64,000 nucleotides of DNA from Imhoffiella purpurea (GTDB taxonomy: Bacteria; Pseudomonadota; Gammaproteobacteria; Chromatiales; Chromatiaceae), in NCBI RefSeq assembly GCF_000585215.1, contig NZ_AONC01000052.1, positions 44,448 to 108,447 of the forward strand, read 5' to 3'. The number at the start of each line of letters is the position of its first letter. The first letter of the stretch is position 1. The translations under genes and the position numbers were made by a program. Below, one piece after another: positions 41,866-50,956 of the stretch. The notes beneath the pieces were generated by a model. It worked only from the letters and a program-made list of their open reading frames with translations. It searched no databases and had not been told where the DNA came from.

Positions 41866-44800
41866 TCAATGGTCGGGGATCTCCACCCGGCCCGCGCGCA
41901 GTAGCGGCTCGATCTCATCGGCGGTCAGCGGCCAGGCGAACAGATAGCCCTGGGCGACGTTGCAGCCGTGATCGATGAGAAAATTGCGTTGGGCTTGTGT
42001 TTCCACCCCCTCGGCGATGATATGGATGCCGAGATTCGATCCCAATCCGATGATCGCCTTGACGATGGCGGCGCCCTGGCTGTGTCCGTTGAGCTTGCCG
42101 TCGATCTCCGCGAGGAAGGAACGGTCGATCTTGATCGCCTGCATCGGTAGTCGGTTCAGATAGCTCAATGAGGCGTAGCCGGTTCCGAAGTCGTCGATCG
42201 AGAGCGCGAAGCCGCGGGAACGCAGCTGGTTGAGGATCGAGATCGCCTGATCGATTGAGCGCATGGCGGAACTCTCGGTGATCTCGAACTCCAGTTGCTC
42301 CGGCTCGACGTGCGCGGCGCTCATGATGTCCTGGATGCGGTGTGTCAGATCTTCCTGATAGAGCTCGTTGGCCGAGAGGTTGACCGCGATGGGCACGATG
42401 GGGACGCCCGCGCTTTGCCAGCGCTGGATCTGCTGGCAGGCCTCGCGCAGGACGAGCGGGCCGAGGTCGAGGATGAGTCCGGTCGACTCGGCGATGGGGA
42501 TGAAGCGGGACGGCGACACCAGGCCGAGCTCGGGGTGGTGCCAGCGCGCCAGCGCCTCCAGGCTGAGGATCCTGCCGGTGGTGATGTCGACCCGAGGTTG
42601 ATACTTGAGCACCAGCTCGCCGCGCTCGAGCCCGATGCGCAGCGCCTGTTCGAGATGGAACTGCTCCAGGAGCCGCCTGTTGAGCACCGGCGTATAGAAG
42701 CGGTAGATCCTGCGGCCCTCGCCCTTGGCGATATGCAGCGCCGCGTCGGCATGGCCGATGAGCTCGTCCGTGCTGCTGGCGTCTTCCGGGTAGAGCGAGA
42801 TGCCGATACAGGCGGTGATGCGGGCCCTATCCGCATCCAGGATGACCTGCTCGTCGAGGATGGCGTTGACCTGTTCGGCCAGACCGACCGAATCCTGAAC
42901 CTGGCGCAGACGTCCGGCCAGCAGGAAGAAGTTGTCGCCTCCGAAACGGGCCAGGGTGTCCTCGTCGCTCAGCAGGGACTGGAGACGCCGGCCCACCTCG
43001 CGCAGCAGCCGGTCGCCGGCGGCGTGTCCGAGGGTGTCGTTGATGAACTTGAGCTTGTCGAGATCGATCGAGAGCAGCGCCAGTCCGTGTCCGTTGCGGC
43101 GCGCGCTGGCCAGGGCGCGGTCGATGCGCTCGCGCATCAGCGCGCGGTTGGGCAGGCCGGTGAGCGGGTCGTAATGGATGAGATAGGTCAGCTGTTCGGA
43201 GAGCGCCTTCTTGTCGCTGACGTCCTCGGCCAGCTTGACGAAATGGGAGATGTGGCCGTGCTCGTTGCGCAACGGGGTGATGAGAGCCTGTTCCCAATAG
43301 ATCTCGCCCGATTTCTTGCGGTTCTGGAACTCGCCGCGCCAGCTCTGCCCGCGAATGACATGGCGCCAGACCTCGCGGATCATGTGGCAGGGCACCGCAT
43401 CGCTCTTGAGCACGTCGACGTGCTGGCCGCGGATCTCCTCGCGGCTGTAGCCGGTCACCTCGCAGAATTTCTGATTGGCGTACTCCACGGTGCCGTTCAG
43501 ATCCGTGATGAGGACGATGCTGGGGCTCTGCTCGAGCACCAGCACCAGGCGCTCGAACTCGCTCTCGCGCGCCTTCTGCTCGGTGACGTCGACCAGGCCG
43601 CCATAGAGCCGGGTGATTGGCGGATCCTCCGATTGCAGGGCGCACTCGGTGGCGCAGCGCACCCAGCGCACGGAGCCGTCCTTGTGACGCAGGCGCAGCT
43701 CGCAGTTCGAGGTCTGTCCGTGCTCGAGCGTCTGGATGCGCGTATCGAAGGTCTTCAGATCCTCGGGCAGGATCGCGAACCGCCAACCGCCTCGGGCGAG
43801 AACCTCTCGGACATCGTAGCCGGTGAGGTTGAGGATCGACTCCGTGATCCATTCGACGCGATAGCCCTCTTCCCCTCCGGTGCTCACGCACGAATAGGCC
43901 ACGTCGGTCATGATCGAGGTGACCTTGCGGTAACGGGCCTCGCTCGCGAGCAGCTCGCGCTCGGTCGTCTGGCGGAACAGGATGCTGGCGATGTTCTCGC
44001 CGATCATGCGCAAGACGCGGATCTCCTCATCGCTCCAGACGCGCGGGAAGTCGAGCGCGTCCAGCCCGAGCGCGCCGATGGTCTGTCCATTGCTGATCAG
44101 CGGCAGAGCGAGCCGTGAATGGAGGCCGTTGGGGCGGATCCGCTCCTGTTCGGTCCTGGTGTCGGAGGGCGAGGTCGTGCCGGCCGTAATAGGTCTGCGA
44201 TCCCGATCGGAATCCTCGATCTGGAGCGGCCACCAGGGGAAATGCTCGGCTGGAATGGATGGCTGGTGCGCGGAGCAGGCGCGGTTCTCGTCGGCGAGCC
44301 AGGTGTGGCTCAGGTCGAAGCGGTCGGCGTTCAGTCTGTAGAGGTGGCAGCAATCCAGCTTGAAGAAGCGCCCGATCTGCTCGAGCACCTGAGCGATGAC
44401 GGTGTCGATCTCCCGATGGTGGCTATTGACGAAGAGCGACGAGATATCGGCCAGCAACTGCTGGGTGTTGAGTTGGGCGATGCGTTCGGTTTGGTCGACG
44501 ATGGTGCAGACGAATTCCGGTTCCTTGGATTCCGACTCCGGCAGACGGATCAGTATGAGGTCGGCGTTCAGACGGCCTTTGTCCTTGCCGCGCAGCGAGA
44601 CCTCCGCGCAGACCGCCTTGCCCGTGGATTGGGCCTCGAACAATGCCTTCTCGAGGACCGGGACGTGATGATCGTTGGCGATATGGGTGAAGAGCTTGCG
44701 ATTCAGTGCCAGGGTATTGCCGGCCGCGGCGTTGGCGTCGGTGATCAGCCCGTTCCAGGAGAGGAGCAAGGCGGGCAGTGGCAGTTCGTAATAGAGTCTG

Positions 44801-45027
44801 ACGAATCGGGCCAGGGCCAGATCGTTGACCGCGTGGCTGTCGCGCAGCGCGTCCTGCTGGATCAGGAGCTCGGCGTGATAGATGTGCAGCTCTTCCAGCA
44901 GCTGGTCCAAGCTGAGGTCGCCGCGATTGTAATGGGTGATGGTGCTCTCGAACCTGTGATCGCGCAGAATCTGCCTTGCCTGCTCGCGCAGGCTCGAGAG
45001 TTCCGCCATGTCTTTGTTGAGCTTCAT
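41866..45027 (-). CDS. PAS-GAF-PAS-PAS-degenerate GGDEF-EAL phosphodiesterase
   Basis: This is a 1,053-residue cytoplasmic sensor enzyme. An N-terminal helical region and PAS-like segment (~75-180) are followed by a GAF domain (~190-350), PAS domains (~365-485 and ~490-605), GGDEF (~615-780) and EAL (~790-1040). The cyclase motif is GGDNF (696-700), missing the catalytic glutamate. The inhibitory site is also absent (SDED instead of RxxD). The EAL domain is intact: EALARWHHPELG (824 on), AVNLSANEL, EFEITESS, IDDFGTGYASL (944 on), IKIDRSF and AEGVET (1005 on). It should therefore degrade c-di-GMP, perhaps with GTP sensing by the GGDNF domain. No Shine-Dalgarno sequence is clear at ATG 45027; ATG 45009 is an alternative. 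Confidence 0.93.
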   Translation of the reverse strand: MKLNKDMAELSSLREQARQILRDHRFESTITHYNRGDLSLDQLLEELHIYHAELLIQQDALRDSHAVNDLALARFVRLYYELPLPALLLSWNGLITDANAAAGNTLALNRKLFTHIANDHHVPVLEKALFEAQSTGKAVCAEVSLRGKDKGRLNADLILIRLPESESKEPEFVCTIVDQTERIAQLNTQQLLADISSLFVNSHHREIDTVIAQVLEQIGRFFKLDCCHLYRLNADRFDLSHTWLADENRACSAHQPSIPAEHFPWWPLQIEDSDRDRRPITAGTTSPSDTRTEQERIRPNGLHSRLALPLISNGQTIGALGLDALDFPRVWSDEEIRVLRMIGENIASILFRQTTERELLASEARYRKVTSIMTDVAYSCVSTGGEEGYRVEWITESILNLTGYDVREVLARGGWRFAILPEDLKTFDTRIQTLEHGQTSNCELRLRHKDGSVRWVRCATECALQSEDPPITRLYGGLVDVTEQKARESEFERLVLVLEQSPSIVLITDLNGTVEYANQKFCEVTGYSREEIRGQHVDVLKSDAVPCHMIREVWRHVIRGQSWRGEFQNRKKSGEIYWEQALITPLRNEHGHISHFVKLAEDVSDKKALSEQLTYLIHYDPLTGLPNRALMRERIDRALASARRNGHGLALLSIDLDKLKFINDTLGHAAGDRLLREVGRRLQSLLSDEDTLARFGGDNFFLLAGRLRQVQDSVGLAEQVNAILDEQVILDADRARITACIGISLYPEDASSTDELIGHADAALHIAKGEGRRIYRFYTPVLNRRLLEQFHLEQALRIGLERGELVLKYQPRVDITTGRILSLEALARWHHPELGLVSPSRFIPIAESTGLILDLGPLVLREACQQIQRWQSAGVPIVPIAVNLSANELYQEDLTHRIQDIMSAAHVEPEQLEFEITESSAMRSIDQAISILNQLRSRGFALSIDDFGTGYASLSYLNRLPMQAIKIDRSFLAEIDGKLNGHSQGAAIVKAIIGLGSNLGIHIIAEGVETQAQRNFLIDHGCNVAQGYLFAWPLTADEIEPLLRAGRVEIPDH

Positions 45028-45650
45028 GTCGACGCTGGTCAAATGCCGGTGCGATGAAATAGTGCTGGGGCGATCGATGGTGCTGGTGCAATCAGAGGTG
45101 CTTGCTCGAAGACTGCCTGCATAATTGGCCGTGCATGTCCAGTCATCTGCCGATGGGGGTCGCCATGGCGGAGGCGAGGGATGGACGAATGCCGGATTGG
45201 TGGGGCGCCGGCAGGCGCGGGTTGGCGGGCATCGTAAGGTTCTCGGTCGTGACAGGTTTGGTCGCCGGGTGTTTGCCCTCTTCCGCCGCGTCAGCATCGA
45301 CCGGTCTGCGCATCTGAAACGCAAGGGCCGGGCGAGATGCGGCAGGGGGATGGTTCATGACCGTCCGTGTCGTCCGACCGGATGCTACCGGATGATCCCT
45401 AGGGAGAGAAGCGCTGGATTCCGTCTCGGTCGCGAACCTCTCGAACCTCGTGCGGATACCGGGACGATCCTGGATCCTGTCGATGCATGGGGTCTCGCCG
45501 GCGGAACTCTTCGGTGTCCCCGACGGTCGGCCCAGAATGTGACGTCCGCTCCATCTCGGTCTCGATCGTGCGATCATTCGAGGCCTTTTGGCGACGCTTG
45601 GTTTAGACTGCCCAGGTTTGGATCCGAGCCCATGTTGGAGGCCCTATTTC
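45028..45650. other. Long intergenic region before malQ
   Basis: 623 bases lie between two divergent genes. Open frames on both strands (for example 45143-45577 minus) have composition typical of chance frames in GC-rich DNA and no homologous motifs. Promoters for both flanking genes must lie here, but no confident consensus pair was identified. Confidence 0.4.
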
Positions 45651-47162
45651 ATGCACCGCACCAGCGGCATCTTGCTCCATCCGACATCGCTTCCCGGCCC
45701 TTATGGAATCGGTGATCTGGGCCCTTCCGCGTACCGTTTCGTCGATTTCCTCGTGCAGTCGGGGCAGGGGCTGTGGCAGATGCTGCCTCTGGGACCGACC
45801 GGATATCGCGATTCCCCCTATCAGTGCACCTCGGCCTTCGCCGGCAATCCACTGCTCATCAGCCCGGATCTCCTCATAGAGGCGGGTTGGCTGGGCGCCG
45901 ATGATTTCGATGTCCCCGAATTCCCCGCCGACCGGGTCGATTTCGGAGCGGTCGGGGCGTGGAAATGGGAACTGCTGCAACGGGCGATGGCCGGTTTCGA
46001 GGCCCGAGCCTCGGAGCAGGATCGTCGAGACTATCGCCACTTCTGCGAGACGCATCGCGATTGGCTCGACGACTATGCCATCTATCAGGCGCTCAAGATC
46101 CATCACGACCTGCGCCCCTGGACCGATTGGGAAGCGGACTACAGACACCGCAATCCAGCCGCCCTCAAGCAGTGGGCGGAGCGTCATGGCGCCGATCTCG
46201 AGTTCCAGCGCTTCATCCAATTCGTCTTCTTCCGTCAGTGGGCCGATCTGCGGGCCTACGCCAGAGCGCGCGGCGTACATCTGATCGGGGATATGCCCAT
46301 CTTCGTCGCTCACGATTCGAGCGAGGTCTGGACCCATCCCGAATGGTTCGAGCTGGACGAGGGCGGACATCCCACGGTCATCGCCGGCGTGCCGCCGGAC
46401 TATTTCAGCAGTACCGGGCAGCGTTGGGGGAACCCGCTCTATCGCTGGTCGGCGCTCGCGGACGATGGCTATGGCTTCTGGATCCAGCGCCTGCGCCGGG
46501 TCCTGGAACTCGTCGATCTGGTTCGGATCGACCATTTCCGAGGGTTCGCGGGCTATTGGGAGATCCCGGCCGCCGAGGAGACGGCCATGAACGGCCGATG
46601 GATTCCGGGGCCCGGAATGGATCTGTTCGGTGCGCTGCACGCCGGCCTGGGACAGGATCTGCCGCTGATCGCCGAGGATCTCGGGGTCATCACCGAGGAT
46701 GTGGAGGCATTGAGGGATCGGCTCGAACTGCCCGGAATGGCCGTACTGCAGTTCGGATTCGAGGATCTCGCCGATGGCTGCGGGCGGTCATCCTTTCTGC
46801 CGCACAACCACCGGCGTCAGCTGGCGGTCTATACCGGCACCCACGACAACAATACCCTGCTCGGCTGGTGGGCGGACCGCGACGAACAGACCCGGCATTA
46901 TGTGCGTGTCTATCTCAACAGCGACGGGCATGAGGTCAACTGGGATTTCATCCGCTCCGCGCTCGCATCGGTCGCGAATCTGGCCCTTTTCCCGATGCAG
47001 GATGTGCTCGGGTTGGGGGCGGACGCCTGCATGAACCGGCCCGGTACGGCCGAGGGCAACTGGATGTGGCGCTATCGCGAGGAGATGCTCGGCGCGCCCA
47101 TGACCGTCCGGCTGCGCGAGTTGTGTCAGCTCTACGGGCGGTGGCCGCATCCGACGGATTGA
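45651..47162 (+). CDS. malQ: 4-alpha-glucanotransferase (amylomaltase, GH77)
   Basis: This 503-residue enzyme transfers alpha-1,4-glucan chains and takes part in maltodextrin and glycogen turnover. The start at ATG 45651 gives the standard N-terminus MHRTSGILLHPTSLPGPYGIGDLG, and GGAG lies about ten bases upstream. Catalytic elements are present: nucleophile in LVRIDHFRGF (~residue 292), acid/base in PLIAEDLGVIT (~340) and the third acid in YTGTHDNNTLLGW (~395). The 250s-loop GVPPDYFSSTGQRWGNPLY is canonical. The length matches bacterial type-I amylomaltases. It could cooperate with the GH15 glycosidase encoded 6 kb away. Confidence 0.96.
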   Translation: MHRTSGILLHPTSLPGPYGIGDLGPSAYRFVDFLVQSGQGLWQMLPLGPTGYRDSPYQCTSAFAGNPLLISPDLLIEAGWLGADDFDVPEFPADRVDFGAVGAWKWELLQRAMAGFEARASEQDRRDYRHFCETHRDWLDDYAIYQALKIHHDLRPWTDWEADYRHRNPAALKQWAERHGADLEFQRFIQFVFFRQWADLRAYARARGVHLIGDMPIFVAHDSSEVWTHPEWFELDEGGHPTVIAGVPPDYFSSTGQRWGNPLYRWSALADDGYGFWIQRLRRVLELVDLVRIDHFRGFAGYWEIPAAEETAMNGRWIPGPGMDLFGALHAGLGQDLPLIAEDLGVITEDVEALRDRLELPGMAVLQFGFEDLADGCGRSSFLPHNHRRQLAVYTGTHDNNTLLGWWADRDEQTRHYVRVYLNSDGHEVNWDFIRSALASVANLALFPMQDVLGLGADACMNRPGTAEGNWMWRYREEMLGAPMTVRLRELCQLYGRWPHPTD

Positions 47163-47185
47163 GTCTCCGCGCGCCTCGGCGAATG

Positions 47186-47995
47186 CTATTTCTCGGCGGT
47201 GATGTAGGCGATCCATCCTGCGTCCGGCTCGCCGGATTCGACCGGAACGAAATGTCCGTCCGGGTTGCCTTCATCGTCCCAGCCCTGCCAGTAGACGAGG
47301 ATGCGCGAGAAGCCGGCCTCGCTCAGCAGTTCGCGGATCTCGGGCAGGGTCCAGAGGCGCCAGTCGTAGCTGAAGGCCCGGTCCAGCCGGCTGCCGTCGT
47401 CGAAGCGGAAGTGGATGTGGCAGACCAGCCGGCCGCTGATCGGGTCGTAGACCGCCTGCTCCCAGACATAGTGGAAATCCTCGCCGTCCGGATTTTCGAT
47501 GCGGCGCTCCTCGGCGAGGACTCGGAACGAATCGTAGCCGCCGTAGGCGTCGAGAAAGAAGACGCCATGCTCCTTCAGCGCGCTTCTGACCGCGCTGAAA
47601 TATCCCAGCAGTGCCCGCCGCTCGCTGAGCAGCCAATAGCTGAAATTCATCGCCAGAACGATATCGGGCCGGCGCGCGGGTGGGTCGAGCACATCGGTCC
47701 TCAACAGCTCCACGCGCGCGCGCTGGTCGTCGCTCAGCACGGCGAGATTCCGCCCGATCCCCCAATCGAGCACCTGGGCGTCGAGATCCAGTCCCCAAGC
47801 CTGGTTGGTCTTGCGTCGGCGCACCCATTCGCAGCAGACGGCCCCGGTTCCGCAGAAGTCCTCGCGCAGCAGTCGCGCCGAGCGTCCGCGCAGCATGCGG
47901 AAGGTCTTGTCGACGAAATCGATCTCGGCGCTGGGATTCTGTACCGAGAGCTCATAGAGCCGATGCGGATCGGCGGTGGAGGCTTGGCTGGGCAT
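47186..47995 (-). CDS. Class-I SAM-dependent methyltransferase
   Basis: This 269-residue protein has a Rossmann-like core: LREDFCGTGAVCCEWV (SAM-binding motif I, ~45-60), GLDLDAQVLDWG (motif II), LLRTDVL and IVLAMNFSYWLL (motif IV, ~112-123). A beta-rich half follows (HYVWEQAVYDPISGRL, FSYDWRLWTLPEI, LVYWQGWDDEGNPDG). It resembles uncharacterised small-molecule methyltransferases; no substrate is evident. It converges on malQ with a 23-base gap. Confidence 0.85.
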   Translation of the reverse strand: MPSQASTADPHRLYELSVQNPSAEIDFVDKTFRMLRGRSARLLREDFCGTGAVCCEWVRRRKTNQAWGLDLDAQVLDWGIGRNLAVLSDDQRARVELLRTDVLDPPARRPDIVLAMNFSYWLLSERRALLGYFSAVRSALKEHGVFFLDAYGGYDSFRVLAEERRIENPDGEDFHYVWEQAVYDPISGRLVCHIHFRFDDGSRLDRAFSYDWRLWTLPEIRELLSEAGFSRILVYWQGWDDEGNPDGHFVPVESGEPDAGWIAYITAEK

Positions 47996-48077
47996 GTCGA
48001 TCGCCGACGGCTCCGATCGAGTGAAACGAAACTGGGGGCATTATGGCGATGTTGGCCGCTTCGAGAAAGAAGAGGGT

Positions 48078-48106
48078 TTGTCAGCGGGAGGGGGATACTG
48101 TATATT
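48078..48106 (+). promoter_or_regulatory. Sigma-70 promoter of tRNA-Ser
   Basis: TTGTCA (48078-48083), a 17-base spacer and TATATT (48101-48106) are followed by a GC-rich discriminator. It lies about 90 bases upstream of the mature tRNA, on the same strand. Confidence 0.7.
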
Positions 48107-48195
48107 TGCGCGCTCACAGTCGCCAGGGACACAGGTTCGTGCCTTCAAGACCGCATTTCGAGCGGCACGGCACATACCGAGGCGATGCACCCCCC

Positions 48196-48286
48196 GGAGA
48201 GGTGTCCGAGTGGCTTAAGGAGCACGCCTGGAAAGTGTGTATAGGTTAATAGCCTATCGAGGGTTCGAATCCCTCCCTCTCCGCCA
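48196..48286 (+). tRNA. tRNA-Ser(GGA), CCA encoded
   Basis: The acceptor stem GGAGAGG/CCTCTCC, D-arm, anticodon loop CTGGAAA (anticodon GGA), long class-II variable arm (TATAGGTTAATAGCCTAT) and T-loop GGTTCGAATCC are all present. The sequence ends G-CCA at 48283-48286. The stems pair fully. AT-rich DNA and a truncated gene follow immediately, as at many tRNA integration sites. Confidence 0.97.
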
Positions 48287-48378
48287 TCTGTTATAAAACT
48301 GTGTATATTGTTTAAAATCAGCAGCTTAAAGCATAAGCAAATGCTGATGACCCACGCGGTTCACCCACGCGCGGCTCA

Positions 48379-48828
48379 GTGCTGGCAGGGTCCGAGAAGG
48401 ACCGGGCTAGACTGGGCCGTCTGTTGTTGTGGGGTCCACTTCACCTTGTGCGAATCTTGAAACTGGCTCGCTATAGCGCGGCGATGCGACGTTTCCATAA
48501 GGCCTTCTTGCTGGCCAGAGAGGAGCTCGTTCTGTTCGTCATCGTCGCCTCGATCATGCTCTATCTGTCGGCCGTGGGCATTTACTATTTCGAGCACGAA
48601 GCTCAGCCCGAGGCATTTCCGTCCGTGTTCCATAGTCTCTGGTGGGCAATGTCGACCCTGACGACCGTTGGTTATGGCGACGTTTATCCGATTGCGGCTG
48701 GCGGTAGGGTCTTCACGGCCTTCGTGCTCTTCGTTGGTCTCGGTATCGTGGCTATCCCGGCTGGAATGGTCGCAACGGCGCTTTCTCGGGCGAGAAGTAT
48801 CGAGGACGACGCACAGAGGCCGGAATAG
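48379..48828 (+). pseudogene. 5'-truncated Kv-type potassium channel
   Basis: The open frame from GTG 48379 encodes 149 residues, but channel-like sequence begins only at LVRILKLARYSAAMRR (48444 on), the end of a voltage-sensor helix S4 and the S4-S5 linker. S5 (LVLFVIVASIMLYLSAVGIYYF), the pore with selectivity filter TLTTVGYGDVYP, and S6 (VFTAFVLFVGLGIVAIPAGMV) follow intact. S1-S3 and most of S4 are missing, and the 22 residues before the break (SEKDRARLGRLLLWGP) do not look like channel. An upstream in-frame stop (48334) blocks extension. It might still fold as a two-helix channel, but a disrupted gene is the simpler reading. Confidence 0.75.
48430..48443. repeat. 14-base IS-end-like motif at the channel breakpoint
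   Basis: TGGGGTCCACTTCA, identical to 16910-16923, ends exactly one base before the first codons of recognisable channel sequence. Read outward it ends in CA, as IS3-family ends do, which suggests a former insertion point. Confidence 0.4.
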
Positions 48829-48864
48829 GCTTGATTCTAGATCCGCGAATATCCCGGTGTGGCC

Positions 48865-49296
48865 TCAAATCGGCACCCAATCGCTCAGATAGACGACGGA
48901 TACATAGCGCACGCCCTTGCCGAGTCCGACCAGGATCAGGAACACCCAGAGCCGCACCCGCATGATGCCGGCGATGAGTGTGAGGGCGTCGCCGCCGACC
49001 GGCATCCAGGCGAGCAGCAGGGTCCAGTAGCCGAAGCGCTGGAACCAGCGTTGGGCCTTGTCGATCTGGTCGCGGCTGAAATAGAACCAGCGGCGGTCGC
49101 GAAAGTGCAGCAGGTATCTCCCCAGCACCCAGTTGACCACCGCGCCCAGGGTGTTGCCGAGCGTTGCCGTCGCGACCAGCCAGAGCGGATCGCCGCCCTG
49201 GCGCAGCAGGGCGAAGAGGACGACCTCCGAGTAGAAGGGCAGGACGGTCGCGGCGAGGAAGGCTGAGCCGAAGAGGCCGAGATAGCCGCCGATCAC
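48865..49296 (-). CDS. YqaA-family (DedA/SNARE-associated-like) membrane protein
   Basis: This 143-residue protein starts at GTG 49296, which overlaps the preceding stop as GTGA. Three to four membrane segments (IGGYLGLFGSAFLAATVLP, PLWLVATATLGNTLGAVVNWVLG, GYWTLLLAWMPVGGDALTLIAGIM, FLILVGLGKGVRY) and the VGGDALTLIAG re-entrant motif identify the YqaA branch of the DedA superfamily. Relatives are linked to lipid translocation or membrane homeostasis. It is the last gene of the amidoligase operon, suggesting membrane handling of that system's product (inference). Confidence 0.85.
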   Translation of the reverse strand: MIGGYLGLFGSAFLAATVLPFYSEVVLFALLRQGGDPLWLVATATLGNTLGAVVNWVLGRYLLHFRDRRWFYFSRDQIDKAQRWFQRFGYWTLLLAWMPVGGDALTLIAGIMRVRLWVFLILVGLGKGVRYVSVVYLSDWVPI

Positions 49297-49958
49297 CCGA
49301 CCCTCTCGATCAGCCAGCGGAAGATGGCGCGCTGCGACGGCAGATAGAAGAGATACTCCGGGTGCCACTGCACCCCCATGACCGGACGGCCCTCGTCGCT
49401 CTCGAATGCCTGGACGAGCTGGTCCAGGTCCCGGCCGACGATGCGTATCCCCTTGCCGGGATCCCTGACCGCCTGGTGATGCAGGCTGTTGACGCGGAGC
49501 CGCGACGTGCCGCACAGGGCGGCGAGCCGTGCATCAGGAATTAGCTGCACCTGCTTGGTCGGCAGGAGTCCGGGGCGGTTGCGGGTGTGTTTGCGCATGG
49601 TGCGGATGTCCTGGTGCAGGGTTCCGCCCAGGACGACGTTGATGAGCTGAGCCCCGCGGCAGATGCCGAGCAGCGGGGTGCCGTCCTTCAGTGCGCGGCG
49701 AATCCAGTCCATCTCCAGGTCGTCGCGCTCGGGATCCGTCTTGACCTTCGCCAGCAGATCTCCGTCGTAGTGCTCCGGGCTGATGTCGTTTCCACCGCCG
49801 ATGATCAGGCCGCTCAGTGGGCGTCCGCTCGGCGGGTGCCGCACGCTGATGCGCTCCGCCGTGCCGCCAGCGAGCCGCACGGCGAGGCGGGCGCACCACC
49901 AGGCCGGGGCCCAGCGCCGGGCGTTGCCGGTTATGCCAATCCGCGGTCTTTCAGCCAT
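49293..49958 (-). CDS. Class-I glutamine-amidotransferase-like peptidase (C26/PuuD-like)
   Basis: This is a 221-residue hydrolase. The start ATG 49958 lies within the 3' end of the amidoligase gene (28-base overlap). The GATase-I triad is visible: nucleophile Cys100 in LLGICRGAQLINVVLGG, and His/Glu in GVQWHPEYL near the C-terminus. GGGNDISPEHYDGDLL is the substrate-loop segment seen in gamma-glutamyl-GABA hydrolases. Paired with an amidoligase, it would remove or recycle a gamma-glutamyl or similar amide (family knowledge plus context). Confidence 0.9.
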   Translation of the reverse strand: MAERPRIGITGNARRWAPAWWCARLAVRLAGGTAERISVRHPPSGRPLSGLIIGGGNDISPEHYDGDLLAKVKTDPERDDLEMDWIRRALKDGTPLLGICRGAQLINVVLGGTLHQDIRTMRKHTRNRPGLLPTKQVQLIPDARLAALCGTSRLRVNSLHHQAVRDPGKGIRIVGRDLDQLVQAFESDEGRPVMGVQWHPEYLFYLPSQRAIFRWLIERVG

Positions 49959-50956
49959 CGGTCCATGTACTCCACCCAAGCGGTTCGGTTGACGCCGAGG
50001 AGGGGGCGTGCGGCCTCCATGAAGGCCGCGCCGAGCGCGTCCAGATCCTCCGGGCGTTGGGCCAGCTCCTCGACCACCCACCAGCCGTTCCAGGGATCGG
50101 CGAGCGACCAGTCGGGACGTTCGATATGGCAGTCGGGAAGCCGGTAGTGAAAGGTCGGACGGGCCTTGATCCTGGGGTCGTCGACCGCCCGCCGGACCCG
50201 GTCCGCGTCCAGCTCGGCCAGCAACGGCAGCATGTCGAGCGAGCGGTTGCGGGTGGCATTGTGCTCCAGGTAGTCCTCGAGGATGCATTCGAGGCTCGGG
50301 GTCTGCCGGGACAGCAGTTTAGCCACATAGGACTCGGGATAGAGATCGACGTAGGGACTCGCCTTGCGGGTCGGATCCACGCCCTGAGATTCCACGAGCC
50401 ACCATTGCAGCAGGGCGAAGGCCCTGAGATAGGCGAAGAGGGTCTCCGCGTCGGGGCTCGGGATCTCGGGGTTGATGTGGACGCCGTAGGCGGCGAGCAG
50501 CGACTCCTGCGTTCCCATCGCGCCCGAATGGCGCAATGAGTCGACCATGGGGTTCAGCGCGTCGAGGCGGGTCATCTCGATGGGCGGACACACGACCTCC
50601 ATGGGGACCAGGAGCGCGGCGGCTTGGCTCAGCAGCGCGATCCAGTCGCTTTCCGGGTCCGTTTCGGCCGCCTTCAGCTTGAGATAGCGCCAGTCCAGCT
50701 CGACCTGAAAGGGGCCGAGCCCATCGACCTCGAGTTGGCATTCGGCGACGGAAACCGGTTGGCGCTCCCCGCCCAGAGCGACCTCGATCGCGTCGAGCGT
50801 CTGATCCAGCGAGAGGCCCGAGAATTCCAGCTCGAATCCGACCCTGCGCACCGATCCCTCTGCATTGTGGATGGTCGACGGCTGCTTGAACGTCCTTTCA
50901 TGTTCTGGCTGGTCGATCTCGCCTCCGTCCGAGCCGGCCTTGCGGGGATCTTTCAT
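49931..50956 (-). CDS. Predicted amidoligase (glutamine-synthetase-like fold)
   Basis: This 341-residue protein starts at ATG 50956, overlapping the phosphoglycerate mutase stop as ATGA. Motifs of the amidoligase_2 family are present: [10 protein letters not shown] (~residue 40), [11 protein letters not shown] (~85), a Pro/Glu segment [30 protein letters not shown] (~155-172) and [12 protein letters not shown] (~200). Iyer and colleagues predicted that such enzymes form peptide-like or gamma-glutamyl amide bonds at the expense of ATP, and noted linked amidotransferase-type peptidases, as found here. The product is unknown. Confidence 0.87.
   Translation of the reverse strand: MKDPRKAGSDGGEIDQPEHERTFKQPSTIHNAEGSVRRVGFELEFSGLSLDQTLDAIEVALGGERQPVSVAECQLEVDGLGPFQVELDWRYLKLKAAETDPESDWIALLSQAAALLVPMEVVCPPIEMTRLDALNPMVDSLRHSGAMGTQESLLAAYGVHINPEIPSPDAETLFAYLRAFALLQWWLVESQGVDPTRKASPYVDLYPESYVAKLLSRQTPSLECILEDYLEHNATRNRSLDMLPLLAELDADRVRRAVDDPRIKARPTFHYRLPDCHIERPDWSLADPWNGWWVVEELAQRPEDLDALGAAFMEAARPLLGVNRTAWVEYMDRWLKDRGLA

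Noticed and set aside
42295..44118. 607-codon frame antisense to the GGDNF-EAL gene
   Set aside because: Shadow of the real gene; composition typical of reverse-complement GC coding.
45143..45577. Possible small gene in the malQ upstream gap
   Set aside because: Arg/Pro/Ser/Thr-rich translation with no motif, no ribosome site and no matching neighbour.
48379..48828. Considering the short channel as a native KcsA-like two-helix channel
   Set aside because: The RILKLARYS S4/S4-S5 signature belongs to six-helix Kv channels, so truncation is more likely than a native two-helix design.
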